Source: Congeria kusceri
Lineage: Eukaryota; Mollusca; Bivalvia; Myida; Dreissenidae
DNA length: 64,000 bases
NCBI GenBank assembly: GCA_027627225.1
Contig: CM051034.1
Coordinates: 14,809,480 to 14,873,479 of the forward strand
Reading direction: 5' to 3'
In this document: one piece after another, positions 35,701-50,700 of the stretch
Position numbering within the stretch: the stretch's first letter is position 1
Layout of the letters: each line of letters begins with the position of its first letter
Notes under the pieces: model-generated
What the model saw: the letters and a program-made list of their open reading frames with translations, nothing else
Told to the model about the DNA's origin: nothing
Database searches by the model: none
Translations under genes and position numbers: made by a program

Positions 35701-38700
35701 GTGAGAAAGTTGTTGCAACAGACTGAGAGAAACAATTTTTGATGTGACAATTTCTAGACACTACTGTACAGAATTTAGCTAGTGAATATGTGTTAGTGTA
35801 TCAATAGGCAGATTATCTTGTTTATAAGTTCCAAACTGCATTTAACTAGTTGTTATTTCAGTAAATTAATTAATAAAACTTTTTTTTTCAATTTCATGTT
35901 CTTCCATGGTTGTGCATCATTTCCCTTATTTATTTTCCTCATTTATTTCCCTATTTCATGTTGGACTAAAATACACATTGACTTTTCTGCATTTTATTTT
36001 AACTAAACCTATTGTTTATAATTTTTAAAGCCATGTTTTTCTTTAACTTTTAAATTTTCTTTACTGGCTTTAGAAGTAAATTGATTTGTTGTCAATCAAA
36101 TTAAAATGTCTAGTGTTTATTTGAATTTCTAATTAAAAGTAAGAGTTCATTTTTGATAAATTGACCATAATTTCTTAAACAGCATGTCGTTGTTTTTTTA
36201 CTTTTTTTATTTCATTTTATTTTTTATTTTTGTACACTTCATGTCAAATAAAATGGTTGTTGTTACCTGGCTAGATTCTAGTATTTTGTTTGATTTCTTA
36301 TGATTATAAGTAGGGACTTATTGAAATACACAAAACCACGCCATTTATTATGTTTACTATGTTTATATTTCTGTGCTTGCAGGTGATATTAAAGTTGACA
36401 GAGAGCCAGTTACCCCAAACATCACAACTCGCACAGTACCACATCAAGTAAGAGTTCCATCTGTTTTCTTCAGCTATTCCTGGTTTATAGTTCTGAAGTC
36501 GTCATCACATAATAACGTGGCGAAAATTGGACTCAGTGAGGCCACACATTTTCTTCAGCCAAATATTCCAATCAATGGGTGTATTAAAGTCCTGCGCATA
36601 CAATTTTTATGTACATTAAGATGTCATCAAAGAGAATTTTCTTAAGCCAAATGCCAAAATATGTACATGTAGTCATTTGCTTCAATTTGGCAAATGGCAG
36701 AGCAAGCCCTGTCGTTGCTGTGGTGTGGTATAAGTTTGTTTCGTCTATTCCAGATGTCCAGAGGAAGACAAGTTCGCGTTGATATACGCTTTATTTAAGC
36801 TCAGACTGGTCAGAGGCAAAACGCTACTGTTTGTGAATAACGTCGACAGATGCTACAAGTAAGTTTTGTTATACTAAGCACTTATTCTGCTGACGAAAAA
36901 TATTTTAATGCCCAATACCAGTATACACATGTACAACCTATTACTGGTTATGTCATAACAGACACATTCAACGTGCATGTTTAAACTACTTGTTTAATTT
37001 TGAGTTAGCTAATGGGAAGATCTCTTTATTGTACATTTATTTTACGACTCTATTTAATAAACACCAACAAAACTAACCATTTATCTTTTTAATATGACCC
37101 AAGTTAGATGCGTATAGTTAACAACACACACAAGAGGTAAATGTTACTTTGAGATCAAATAAACTGACTAGAATGAATGAAATGACCTAATACAGTCTAA
37201 CCTGTTTTGGGAGACCGCCCATGGTAATTCTTAAAAGTGGTCTCTTAACACAGGTGGTCTCTTAACACAGGTGGTCTCTTAATGCAGGTGGTCTCTTAAT
37301 GCAGTGTAACTTGCAAAGGCAGTTGATCTATACATCTTATGATTTTTTCCCTTATTCAAATAAAGTTTGTATGTTCATAAGGAGTAAAGAATAAATAAGT
37401 GGAAATAATATTTGGCTTATTATTTGAATAATTTTATTTTACATTATTATATTACACACGTATGTTGTATTAAACGATAAAATAGCATAACGGCACTGCT
37501 ATTCTATAATCTTCAATTGTCATTCGGTCTGGGAACCAAATGATTTTACATGAATTAGTTATCGTCATCAACCTATGTTTATTGTAAATAACTGATTTCA
37601 AACTTAGAAATGAACTGTATATTTTACATGTTAATCATGTAATCCTGTAATCCAACCAAGTGTAAACGTTGCACAATTCTGTAAATACTGAACATTCCTC
37701 ACCCGCCATATGTCAAACCATGTTTACGCAGTAGTAATTGACATCACAGCGTGTGCTATTAAAATACGCTGCCCTACTTCAGACGGAATACGCAGACAAT
37801 TTCGGGTCAAGTAAACAAAGGAATACGCAGACAATAACCGCTTAGCTGGTTAAAAGTCGGTCCGAATACCACTTAAAGAAAAATGGATTAAACAGTAACA
37901 CCCGCAATCGAGTAGATTACCCGTGAAAAACTTATCTATTATTGGATGACAATGATACTTGCTAATTTGTGGATTAACACCTTTCGCATTAAATGTCACA
38001 GTTGCTTAGCAATGTAACTGCCGAACTGACACTCGGTCGCTTAATACACTAATCAAGGTTAATTAGGACGACGTTCAATGGTCGCTGGTCGCGGAATAGA
38101 GGTGGTCGCTTATTAAAGCCATTTTTAATAGAATTTGTGTTGGGAGGAATTAGTAATGGTCATTAAACGGAGGGAGTCGCTTAATGCAGGTGGTCGCTAC
38201 CGCTGGAATGGATGATAGTGGCTGTGGAGCAAACCCCCATGATTGGTCTAAACCTGTCGGAGAAGTTTGAGTGAAGGAGAAAAAAAATGGGCCGACAGAA
38301 AGCCGAGCTGGTTTTATCCACTTTGCGTTAGACTTATAATTACAGTGGTATAGTCCATGAAATTGCGATACCACGTGATAATACCCGTTCCAACACTGAG
38401 GCAATGCAAATTATTTTGTTCTTTGTTGCAGGTTACGGCTATTTTTAGAACAGTTCGGAATACCGGCCTGTGTTTTGAACTCAGAACTGCCTGTTAATTC
38501 AAGGTATTTCTAACTTTGTATTTACATATAGAAGTCATAATAATAATACCTGTAGTTGAAAGGTGTAAATTAACTACTTTGAGTTGAAATGCTTTAGTTT
38601 GCATGTATATAAACATTTATGGACAACAATTTTAGCTTCACACTTTATTTAGCATTAGCTTATTGAAATTCATTCATGGCCGATGCAAAAAAAAAGTACA

Positions 38701-41700
38701 TTAAGAACAAATTATCATTCTGTAAAAAATATTGACATACTTGTATGTAACACTTCAAAAAAAAATAAAAAAATTGAGAGTTGCTAACATGTTACTACAA
38801 AATATATAATGTGAATTTATGTAAAACATATTCATATCAAAAGGTTTAAATGAATATTTTTATTAAATTATACTAAAATATTATGCAAGGTTTCTTTAAA
38901 TAGTTAATGAAAATGAACTGCATTTGTACTTTGTTGAAATTCAATTTTTAACAAACCGTTTACAAAGACTTTGTGTTTCACAGAACTCTTCATTTTACCT
39001 GGTAACTAAGGTCATTGTAAATGAGTTTATTGTTTTCCAGGTGCCATATCGTGAGTCAGTTCAATGATGGATTGTACGATTACATTATTGCCAGTGATGA
39101 AAACTTGCTGATTGACCCCAAAAACAGACCCCAAGATGACACACAGAAACAGTGAGTGAAAAATTGAGTGAAATCAGGTGTTTTCGGTTCCTTAATTATC
39201 TAATTTGATCTAAGCATGTAAGTTTTGATTCTATATGGATCTGGAGTGATCAGTTGCTTTGTATGTAATATGAATACAGTGTGTACAGTAGGTGTTTTTT
39301 TTGTAAATGTAAGTTAACTTGTTTATTGAATGTGTACATATAATTGATTTTGATGAATATCAAAACTTTCAAAAAATATGTTAGAATGTATTTTTCAGAT
39401 AGTGGAACTTGAATGCCATGGTGATGAGGATGATAATGGAGGTAGTGCTATTATGACAATTTTTTTTCAGCCATCGGAAGAAAGACCAAGAATTCGGGGT
39501 GTCTAGAGGACTCGATTTTCAGAATGTTTCCAACGTGATCAACTTTGACTTCCCCACCAGTGTGAAATCCTACATTCACAGGGTCGGCAGGTACGTCTGT
39601 TGCAGGCGTGTAATTCTTCCTTTTTATGCCCCGGGCATCTTGATGCGGGAGGCATATAGTAATTGTCCTGTCCGTCCGTGACAAGGTTAAGTAGATTTAA
39701 CCTTTTCGTCTAGCACCAACACCGCTTACTGCAACACTTGGATACTTACACAGTTGTTGCTTATGACCATTCCCTATGCACCCATATCACCCAACCTCAC
39801 CTTGACCTTGACCTAATTTGGACTAAGAAATGGGCTACCCATCACCAACCGAGGGCATGTGTGTTTATCAAACACAGAATCTTGTTTTCAGCTTATTTCC
39901 TCGTTTTCAATGCCAAATTTATTAACAACTAATGCTAAGTTAGCTTGGTCGCTATGGAAATGATTGGCGTTGGTTAGCATATTTTCCACAACTGAAGTTT
40001 TACTTTTATAAATTATACACTCCCCTGATGTTGCAATGGTTTAAAATATTATTTTAAGAACTTTCAAATTTTCCTTAAAAATAAATTATTTCAGTATTTT
40101 TTGCATAATTGTATATTTGCTGCTTTTATAGATACAACACCATGAATATTATTTTTATTTTCAGTATATCAAGTAAAAACCTTTTCACATACAATTTTCA
40201 TAATAACAAGCATGCTAATAATACATTTTGGTGGACCGAGCAAATATTTGGTGGACTCAGTCCACAGTCCACTTGTTAATCTTGAAGACTGTGAATGCTT
40301 TCCTAGGTCTCAGTCAGTCAGTTATGGACAACCATGTAAATGATTATTTCTGCATGGTTGCCTTTCAGAACGGCTAGAGGGGATAACAAAGGCACTGCAC
40401 TGTCGTTCGTCTCGTTGAAAGAAATGCCTCTTCTGGAGAGGGTGGAGGCAGAATTAACTGGAAAAGATGGTAAAAGTAGTCACAATACCTCAAATACCAA
40501 TCCCATGCAATCATTAAATTGACCAGTATATACTTGTAAATCAAGGATTGAGTTGACCAAGTATGGATTTATATTTCAGTGGTAAATAATAGCACATGGT
40601 TGTGTAATCCAATTGATTTACTTCAAATCCTTGGACAAACTACCTTGGACAAATAGAAAGTATTTTGCAACTGGTCATTTGCTTAAGAGGAGTTAAAAAT
40701 ACTGTTTCAAAAGCTGGAAGTCTATTTTCTGTTGATTTTATAGTTTACAGAAGTAAAAAATAGGATGAGACTCCATGATGCTTTAGAAATTTATGTATGT
40801 ATTATAATGTGAAATACTATTTACCAAGTAAGTACCATTTGTATGGCATTCAAATTCCTATTTTTAGCTCACCTGAGCACAAAGTGCTCATGGTGAGCTT
40901 TTGTGATCGCCCGTTGTCCGTCGTGCGTGCGTGCGTCGTCAACTTTTCATTCAAACAACATCTCCTCCTAAATCGCTTGGCAGATTTTCACCAAACTTCA
41001 CAGGAATGATCCTTGGGTGGACCTCTTTCAAACTTGTTCAAATCTTTCCGGTCCGCTGCATATGTAGGTCACCAGAGCTAAAAATAGATTTTTAAAGTGA
41101 AAACTTTAAAAATCTTCTCCTATGAAGCCGCAAGCCTCCGGGCTTTCATATTTGATGTGTGACATCCTCTAGTGGTCCTCTACTAAGATTGTTCAAATGG
41201 TGCCCTTGGGGTCAAAAGTGGCCACGCCCCAGGGGTCACATGGTTTATATAGACTACTATAGCAAAATGACTTTAAAAATCTTCTCCTCTGAAACTGCAA
41301 GGCCTAGAGGTTTCATATTTGGTATGTAACATTGTATAGTGGTCCTCTACAAAGATTGTTCAAATGATGCCCCTGGGGTCAAAACTGGCCAAACCCCAGG
41401 GGTCACATGGTTTATATAGACTTTAATAGCAAAATGACTAAAAATCTCCTCTGAAAGCGTAAGGCCCAGAGGTTTCATATTTGGTATGTAGCATTGCATA
41501 GTGGTCCTCTACAAAGAGTGTTGAAATGATGCCCCTAGGGTCAAAACTGGCCACAATCCGGGGGTCACATGGCTTTTACAGACTTTAATAGCCAAATGAC
41601 TTTAAAAATCTTCTCCTCTGAAACTGCAAGGCCTAGAGGTTTCATATTCGATTGGTAAATTGCATAATGGTCCTCTACAAAGATTGTTCAAATGATGCCC

Positions 41701-44700
41701 CTGGGGTCAAAATTGGCCACACCCCGGGGATGACATGGTTTATATAGACTTAAATAGCAAAATGACTTGTAAAATCTTCTCCTCTGAATCCTCAAGGCCC
41801 AAAGGTTTTATATTTGGTATGTAACATTGTGTAGTGGTCCTCTACAAAGATTGTTCAAATTATGCTCCTGGGGTCAAAACTGACTACACCCCGGGGGTCA
41901 CATTTTTTATACTGCAGCGCTATAATTTCAATAAGCCTCCAACACTAAAAAATCAACACAGCAGACGACATTCCAGCCAGGTGTATACAGTGTGCTATTT
42001 TTAGATCTTATAAAACCAGCTAGCAAGTTACACATTGTTGTGAGGGTGCTTTAGAGAATCGTTGGAGATGACCATTGAAATGCATAGAAAATGTTGTCCA
42101 CCAGCATGGTCAATCATGTTGTTGTGTAAGTAAATTAGCTGGATGTAATGTTTAGGCAGTGTGTAAGAAATGTAGTCAATCAGTCTTAGTATATAAGACC
42201 ATCTTATATCATATATTTTCACTTTAGATATACTACATTGAATTTGTTTACAGGCGAAATGTAAATTTCTAATTTAATAATGAAATGCCAAATATGAAAT
42301 GAAAGCATTAGATCTATAAGTAGTCTAACTTAGGTGGAACTGCACAATTTTTTGTAAGACAAAATGAATCAGCAATCGAGTCTGTTGCTCTGACACTGCA
42401 GTCTGTTTCACCAGCATGTACAGAAACACGTAGCATACAGCCTACAGTCTAGTCATCTGCTTTAAACCTTTCATTTGTACAGTTTAATTAAATGTGTGCA
42501 GCACACACACAACTACACACAGATCATGTCTCGCCAACAAAGTTCTTAATGCTTAGATCTATAAGTAGTCTAACTTAGGTGGAACTGCACAATTTTTTGT
42601 AAGACAAAATGAATCAGCAATCGAGTCTGTTGCTCTGACACTGCAGTCTGTTTCACCAGCATGTACAGAAACACGTAGCATACAGCCTACAGTCTAGTCA
42701 TCTGCTTTAAACCTTTCATTTGTACAGTTTAATTAAATGTGTGCAGCACACACACAACTACACACAGATCATGTCTCGCCAACAAAGTTCTTAATGCTTT
42801 GTTGGCAGCCTCCACCCAAGGACCTCTTCTCAGAAGAACAACTTTTTAGTACCAGATATTGGACAGGGCTTTCATATTTGATATGTGACATCCTGTAGTG
42901 GTCCTCTACTAAGATTGTTCAATTGATGCCCCTCGGGTCAAAACTGTCCACACCCCAGTGCTCACATGGTTAATATAAATGTAAATAGCAAAATGACTTT
43001 AAAAAACTTCTCCTCTGAAACCACGAGGCCCAGAGGTTTCATATTTGGTTGGAAACATTGTATAAAGATTGTTCAAATGATGCCCCTGGGGTCAAAACTG
43101 GGCACACCCTAGGGGTCACCAGGTTTATATAGACTTAAATAGCAAAATGGCTTTAAAAATCTTCTCTGAAACTGCAAGGCCCAGAGGTTTCATATTTGGT
43201 ATGTAACATTGTATAGTGATCCTTTACAAAGACTGCTCAAATGATGCCCCTGGGGTCAAAACTGGCCACACCCCAGGGCTCACATCGTTGATATGGACTT
43301 AAATAGCAAGATGACTTTAAAAATCTTCTCCTCTGAAACTGCAAGGCCTTGAGGTTTCATATGTGGTTATGTGACATTTTATAGTGGTCCTCTGCAAAGA
43401 TTGTTCAAATGATATCCCATTGGTCAAAACTGGCCCTGCCCTGGGGGTCACATTGTTTATGTAGACTTAAATAGCCAAATGACTTTGAAATCTCCTGAAA
43501 TCGCAGTTTTTTTGTATTTGATATGTAACATTGTATAGTGGTCCTCTATAAAGATTTTTCAAATTATGCCCCTGGGGTAAAAAGTGGCCATGACCCGGGG
43601 CGTCACATGATTTATATAGACTTATATGGCTAGTGGGCCTTAAAAAACTTCCTTGTTGAAACCGTAAGGCCCAGAGGTTTTATATTTTGCGTAAAACATT
43701 GTGGAGTGGTCATCTACAAAGTTTATACATGGTTTATATACATTTAAATAGCAAAATGACTTGAAAAATCTCCTCTGATGCCGCAAGGCCCAGAGTAATC
43801 ATATTGGATATGTAACATTGAAAAGTGGTCCACTACAAATATTGTTCAAATTATGCCCCTGGGGTACAAGGTGGCCATGCCCTGTGGGTCACATGGTTTA
43901 TATAGACTAAAAACATATCTGAAATTGCAAGGCCCAGATCTTTATACTCCGGCAAGGCGTTTAGTGCCATTTTTCCCTCTTGTTATTAGCCATTATTCCT
44001 TAAACTCAGGTGAGCGACCTATGGCCATCATGGCCCTCTTGTTTAATGTAAGATTATCACAATTTCAGGACATGGATCAACAGTGTTCAAGCCATACCAG
44101 TTCAAAATGGATGAAATTGAGGGATTCAGATACAGGGCAAAGGTCAGTTGCTTTTAAACGTTTTTAGCTCGACTTTTCAAAGAAAAGGCAAGCTATTCTA
44201 CTCACTCCTGCATTGGCGTCGGCGTCCGGTCTAGGTTAAAGTTTTACGTTGAGCTAGTTTCAGAGGAATGGCTTGAGAGATTTCATTCATACTTAAAACA
44301 TTTATTCCCCATATTAAAATGAACCTTAAGGCCAAGTTTGGTAACTCTAGTTTGAAATTTGTCAAAATTATGGACCTTTTTACACTTAGAAATTTTACGT
44401 ATAAGCAGTTTGGTTAGGTTAAAGTTTTTCGGTAAGCTAGTTTCTCAGGAATGGCTTAAGGGATTTCATTCAAACATGAAGCATTTATTCCCCATATTAC
44501 AATGAACCAAGATTGATAACTCTAGTTTGAAATTTGTCAAAATTAATGGGCCTTTTTACACTGAGAAATTGTACATATAAGCTATTTGGATATTTTAAAG
44601 TTTTTTGGTAAGCTAGTTTCTCAGGAATGGCTTGAGGAATTTCATTCAAATTTAAAAGTCTTATTCCATATACAGTAATCGTTCGAATATAATACGCACT

Positions 44701-47700
44701 CGTGTATAATACGCATCCCTGACTTTGGCCCGAATTTTTCTGTAAAAATTGAAATTCCGAGTATAATACGTATTTAAAATCCAGAGCCTGTGTCCGAATC
44801 TACAATCAACAAAAAAGCGACGCAATTGATATTTTTGTGTCAATGTATTTACGTCTTGTGGAAATTGCAAAATGTAATATCATTATCATTCACTTTCGTA
44901 CCCAGTCGATATATTTTTACCCGTAATATTATTGGGTATTTGACAATTTCATTGATAATTCTATCGTGACATATATATTAGACAATTTTGTTAACTCTAG
45001 TTCGAAATTTGTCAAAATTATGGGCCTTTTTACACTTTGAAATATATATGTATAAGCTGTTTGGATAAGTTAAAGTTTTTCAATAAGCTAGTTTCTCAGA
45101 AACGGTTTGAGGGATTTCATTCAAACTTAAAACACTCATTCCTTATATTAAAATATACCCATAGGCCAATTTTGATAACTCTAGTTTAAAATTTGTGAAA
45201 ATTATGGGCCATTTTACACTAAGTAATTTTGCATTCCCGCTGGTGGGGTGGCGTTATCAACCTTTAATTTCCACTCTCTAACTCTAGAATGAATCTTTAT
45301 ACATAGATAGACTACAGTAAAAATACTTTACTTGGGATTGCATTTGGGTAGGGGTGTATGGTGTTAAGGTCAAATTCACTTACTACAAATAGAAAAAACT
45401 GTTTCTGCTCAAACAACTTAATTTATAGATAACGTATACCCAGACATCGCATGAGATTGCATATGGGGTGGGTGAGGTCAAGTTCAAGGTCATTGTTTTG
45501 AAAATTAGAAATATGCTTTCCACTAGTAACTCGAGAATGAAATTAACATTGTTTAATTGGCCCCTACTATCTATACAGTTTGTGTAAGAAAAAATATGCC
45601 AGTAACTCTGACTAGCACAGGAAAAGTCAAGCGTTGTCCTCCGACAGCTCTTGTTGTAAATTCTAATTCCAATAAAATATGTTCATTACCTTTTTTGTGT
45701 TAATTTTCATAGTCCTGAAATGTTTGTATGTGTTTATTTAATGAAGTTATCTCCCTTAGAAGGTATTAATTAATTGTCAACATTGCTTTTATGTTCATGT
45801 CTTGGTGTGAACACAATGAAATACTGCATGGTCTGAATTCTTATTGCTGTATACAATTAATTTATTTATAGTTTATTGTATATCCAAATACCTAATTCAT
45901 TAACATAATCAAGGATCTTTTTTTTCGGTTTTACCAGTCTGAGACCGGTTGGGTTTACAACAGACCAATTTAAATGCTTAGTCATTGGTCCAACCATTTC
46001 CTGATACACCCCTGCTTTCAATACACAACAAACACATAGTTTGGCCCAAATGTTCTGTAGGTCTGACTACTTGGCCACTCTGACTCCTTTTTGACATTAT
46101 CGATCAATGATAAAATTAGCATGTTTTTGCTGCAGCTTGGTGAGTTTTATATAACTATCATGGGTTTGGTCTCTGATGTCAACATCCGAGTGTACATTGC
46201 GATAAGATTGTGTAGATCAGTAGTTGATGCTGCAACTGGTCACTCAAAGGTGCTAAAATGACAGCCTTTGTGCCATTATCAGTCGAAAATTAGCATGTTT
46301 TTGCTGCAGCTTAGTGACTGCTATATAACTGTCATGCGTGGGTTTATCAGAGTGTACTTTATGATAAAATCGTGTGAAAATACGATCCCTGAATATAATA
46401 CTGAATCATTTAATATTAAAACAAAAGATATTCTGATTCTATTAAAATTGGGCACATATAGGCTACATATGGTAAAATAACACATAATTCATACTTTGGA
46501 AACAAGATGAGCATTTAATGCCCAAGTACATCATACACAAATTAGTGTTGTGTTACCTATTCATAGGATGCCATGGCAGCAGTGACCCGGGTTGCGATTC
46601 GAGAAGCCAGACTAAAAGAGATCAAGCTGGAGATGCTCAACTCACAAAAACTCAAGGTTAGTTAGAGATTGCAGAACCTCAATGTGAGTTAGAGGTATTA
46701 CAAACCATCAAGGTAAATTAGAGATTAATTAGAAAGATCAGTTAGAGATATTGGTGAACCTTAACTTTAGTTACAGATATTTCTGAAACTGAAACATCAG
46801 TTAGTGATATAGAAGATCCTAAAGTTCAGTTAGAGATATGGCAAAAGCTCAAGCTCACATTTAAGAAACTCATGGACAGTTAGAGATATAACAATACCTT
46901 AAAGTTAGTTCAATATAATGATGACATTATTTTAAGGTCAGTTAGAGCTTTTATTTAAATTTATATTGAGCTTGAATAGCTCAGAAACTAAATGTGAGTT
47001 AGAGATACAGTAGATCACCGTTATTTCGAACACCGTTAATCCGAATTCCTCGTTATTTCGAAGTATTTTTTCGGTCCCGATTTTTTCCTTCTTATTTTAA
47101 TTAGAATTTTGATGTTTAATTTATTTCGAATTATCGCTATTTCGAACCCATTAATCCGGTCCCAACACCCGTTTTTCAGTGCATTTATCAATTTTTAATT
47201 CGAAGTGTTAATAATAGAGATGGAGATAATTTTCACACCTTTACCATAACCGTATCAGCTGTGACAGCATTTGCTCTCTGCTTGATTTTCACACCTTTCC
47301 GGAGTTAATAATCGATTAAACCAAGCTGTTGTGTTTGTATAATTAAAGCTATTGCTTTAACAAGACTGAATTGCAAGCATGGATGTCAAAACGTTTGAGC
47401 AATTATTAGGTTTCTGTATTTAAGTTAGACTTGCATTTAACAGATCGCATTTTCTTGCGCTAATATTCACGATGTCAGAAGCCGTAATACTGTGTAATCA
47501 GACATTGTGTCATTCGTTAAAACCGGCCATTACATGTTTATTATATTTATTTCTGTGACAAGCATTGCTATATCTAGTGCTACCGTGCTTTTATGAACTT
47601 TTATATCATGCCTATTTTGTTGTGCTGTGACATTATGTGCTATCATGCTTTATTCATTTTACAATGAATGCTATGCGTTATACTGTTACTCTTTTATCAC

Positions 47701-50700
47701 GTGTGTTCTTTAAAATATTATTTTATATGTACAAATGAATATAATTTTTTTTTTAGAAATGTTTGAATCGAATAATAGTTATTTCCAAGTATTTTCTCCG
47801 GTCCCGACGACTTCGAAATAACGAGTTTTTACTGTGTTGCAAAATTTATAAATGTCGGCTAAAGATATCTCTGAATCTCAATGTCAGTTAGAGACATTGC
47901 AGAAACTCAAGTTCAGTTAGAGTTATTGCAAATAGCTAGATGGGTAGTTCACATAAAAATGTCACAGAAATGTCACAGAAACTCAAGATCAATTACAAAT
48001 CTTGTAGTAGTTTGAAGTAGCAAAAAATACTGCAAAAATAAGTCATGTGGATAAATTCAGTTATACAGTGTATGTTTAAATTGCAGAATATATTGAGAAA
48101 TGTAAGATTGGGTAAAAATATTGCAAAAATATTAGGTGACTGAGTTAGAATTTTTGTAGAATCAGGTAAACATATGGTCCTACTGTGAGGACAGTAAGAA
48201 ATACTGCAGCCCTTTCAAATCTGTGTAAATGCACAAGTCAAGTTAGAAAATATTGCAGACATCTAAATAAGTCTTTGGCATTATCCATAAGTTCAAAGAA
48301 TTTACTTCTCACTGACACAGAGTTGGCAAAGAAATATTTGTATCAAGAATAAAAAAAGCTAAAGAATAATAATTTTCAATCTTGACTCAGATTACTGAAT
48401 TTGTGTTTTTAGCCATTTGTAACATTTATCTCCCTTAGACAACAAGTTTTAATAACACTTCATTTGTAACATTTATCTCCCTTAGACAACAAGTTTTAAT
48501 AACACTTTATTTAAGTACACTTGTAAAATTGTACTTGAAATGATAAAATGCATTCTAGAATTTGTGTAACTCTGGTAATGAATTTTGATAAATTAGTTAA
48601 TTATTTTTAGTAAACACAATTTCTTGTTTGTTTTTGAATAACTAAGCATAGGATCAAGTTATGTTCTGCATTGACAATGGCTCATGAAAGATGTAGAGGA
48701 TATTTGTTTAATGCAGTGTAAGATCGTATTTTATTTCATGAGTGGTCATAGAAACAATATTTTCACGATTGGCGCAGACAGGAGTGAAAATATATAGTTT
48801 CTATGACCATGTATGAAATAAAATACGATCTTACACTGTATTAAACACATTTTCTTTTTATTTCATGCCGTTGAACGATATATTTAAAAAAAATGTGTGA
48901 GATATGCTGAAGCGTCACAAGTTTTGTGTATTATGACGTCATAAATATGATGTCATTATGATTCCAAAATTGTCGATCATTGTTAGGGTGGGAATATAGT
49001 GCCACTCTTACTTAATTATATTTGTATTGAGTTTTATGATGTGTTTTCTGTTGTTTAAAAAGGCCGATGTTTACACTGACAATTAGGGTATCCACATACT
49101 TTAAAAAAATATACATAAAACAAAGTTTAAAGTAGTTCCATATAACCAAGAGTGAAATGATCAAACGTTATCATTTCACTCAACCTAGAGTGTAATGATC
49201 GGGTTAGGTAATGATCAAGTCATTCACTCCACTCTCCACTCAATCCAAAATAATTTCCTTGGAAATGATTTTGCCACCATTGGTTTGTCAATTACTTAAG
49301 TTCATAACTTTACACATAAACTTGTGAACGGATTTGCATGGAATGTTTTGGAAAGGTTGGAAATGGGTCAGTGAATATATTGTTAGATTTTAATGCTGAT
49401 TCAAATCATCATGCGGTCCAGGATTGTTCTTTTAGTTCTTTATTATTGGGAAATGTACCAAACACTGTTTTATGTGAAGTTAGAATTATACATCAAACAT
49501 AGAATGGACATGAAATGTTTCTTTTCTCACATAAAACTGTGCAGTAAGTATGTTTGTTATATTTTGTCAATACTTACGGTATTATAAACATTTTCCATAA
49601 CTCTTTCATTAAAACTGTATCTTCGATCAATTTTATTGTATTTAAAAACTGTGTTCATGAATGCATGGACACGGTTCTATTTTATTGTGAAAATTTTGGA
49701 AATGCATACAAGTGTACAGTTTTGTGATAAAATCAATTTTATGGATGCAATTATGTATATCCAGGTGTCTGTTACACTAATAACTCTGCAAATTTAAAAA
49801 TTACAAATGGTTTACTGCATATTAAACATTGGTATAATAAAAAAAAACAAATTCTATGTTTTATGTCTTATTCTAACTTCACATAATAGTGTGTTAGTCC
49901 AAATTTCTCTGTATAACACATGGTGGGCATAAAATGCCTTGGTGGAGGTCTGCCTGCTCAGCGCTGTCCAAGTGCTTTCTAGCTTCATATGCTAGTGTCT
50001 AGTACTTTTGTCACTTCTACTTCTAAGCAGTCAAACCATATTTTGTATCATTTTCAGTCACATTTTGATGAAAACCCACGAGACCTGCAGATTTTACGGC
50101 ACGACAAGAATCTACACATAGTCAAATCTCAGCCACACATGAAAAATGTCCCAGACTATCTGAGTAAGTGATGTTGTTTGTTTTTTTTAAACCATTTTCA
50201 AAGATTAAAGCTTTGTCTTTTGAGAAAAAACAATATTGGTGTCTTTAGCTATGGTCATGTCATATTTATTATTGCTATAATATATGTATGATGAGATGAT
50301 ATTTGTTGAAAATGTTTTTTGTTGATTGCAGTGTAAGAATGAGTTTATTTTGTAAGTGGATAAAAAAAAAAATATTTGTAAGAATGTGTTAACACAAAAA
50401 CAAGTTAATTTCTATCTTGTATAACTATGAATAAATATGACAAAGTAGTCCAAAATTAACGACAGTGGAATGATCGCACCATATCCCTTCACTCATGAAT
50501 CGATGAAGTTATTAAAACTGGTGTTTTCTGCTGTTTCAAGTAAAATAGCTTGAAATAAATGTTGGTGTTCAGTATGAATCTAGTTCAGTATTTTTTTAAA
50601 GATAAATGTGGCGTGTCGCGGGAAAACTGGGCTTAATGCATGTGCGTAAAGTGTCGTCCTGGATTAGCCTATGCAGTCCGCACAGGCTCATCCAGGACGG

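Noticed and set aside
39499..39681. 60-codon frame as a gene
   Set aside because: It overlaps DDX56 exon 11 in the same frame and continues past the GTACGT donor into the intron.
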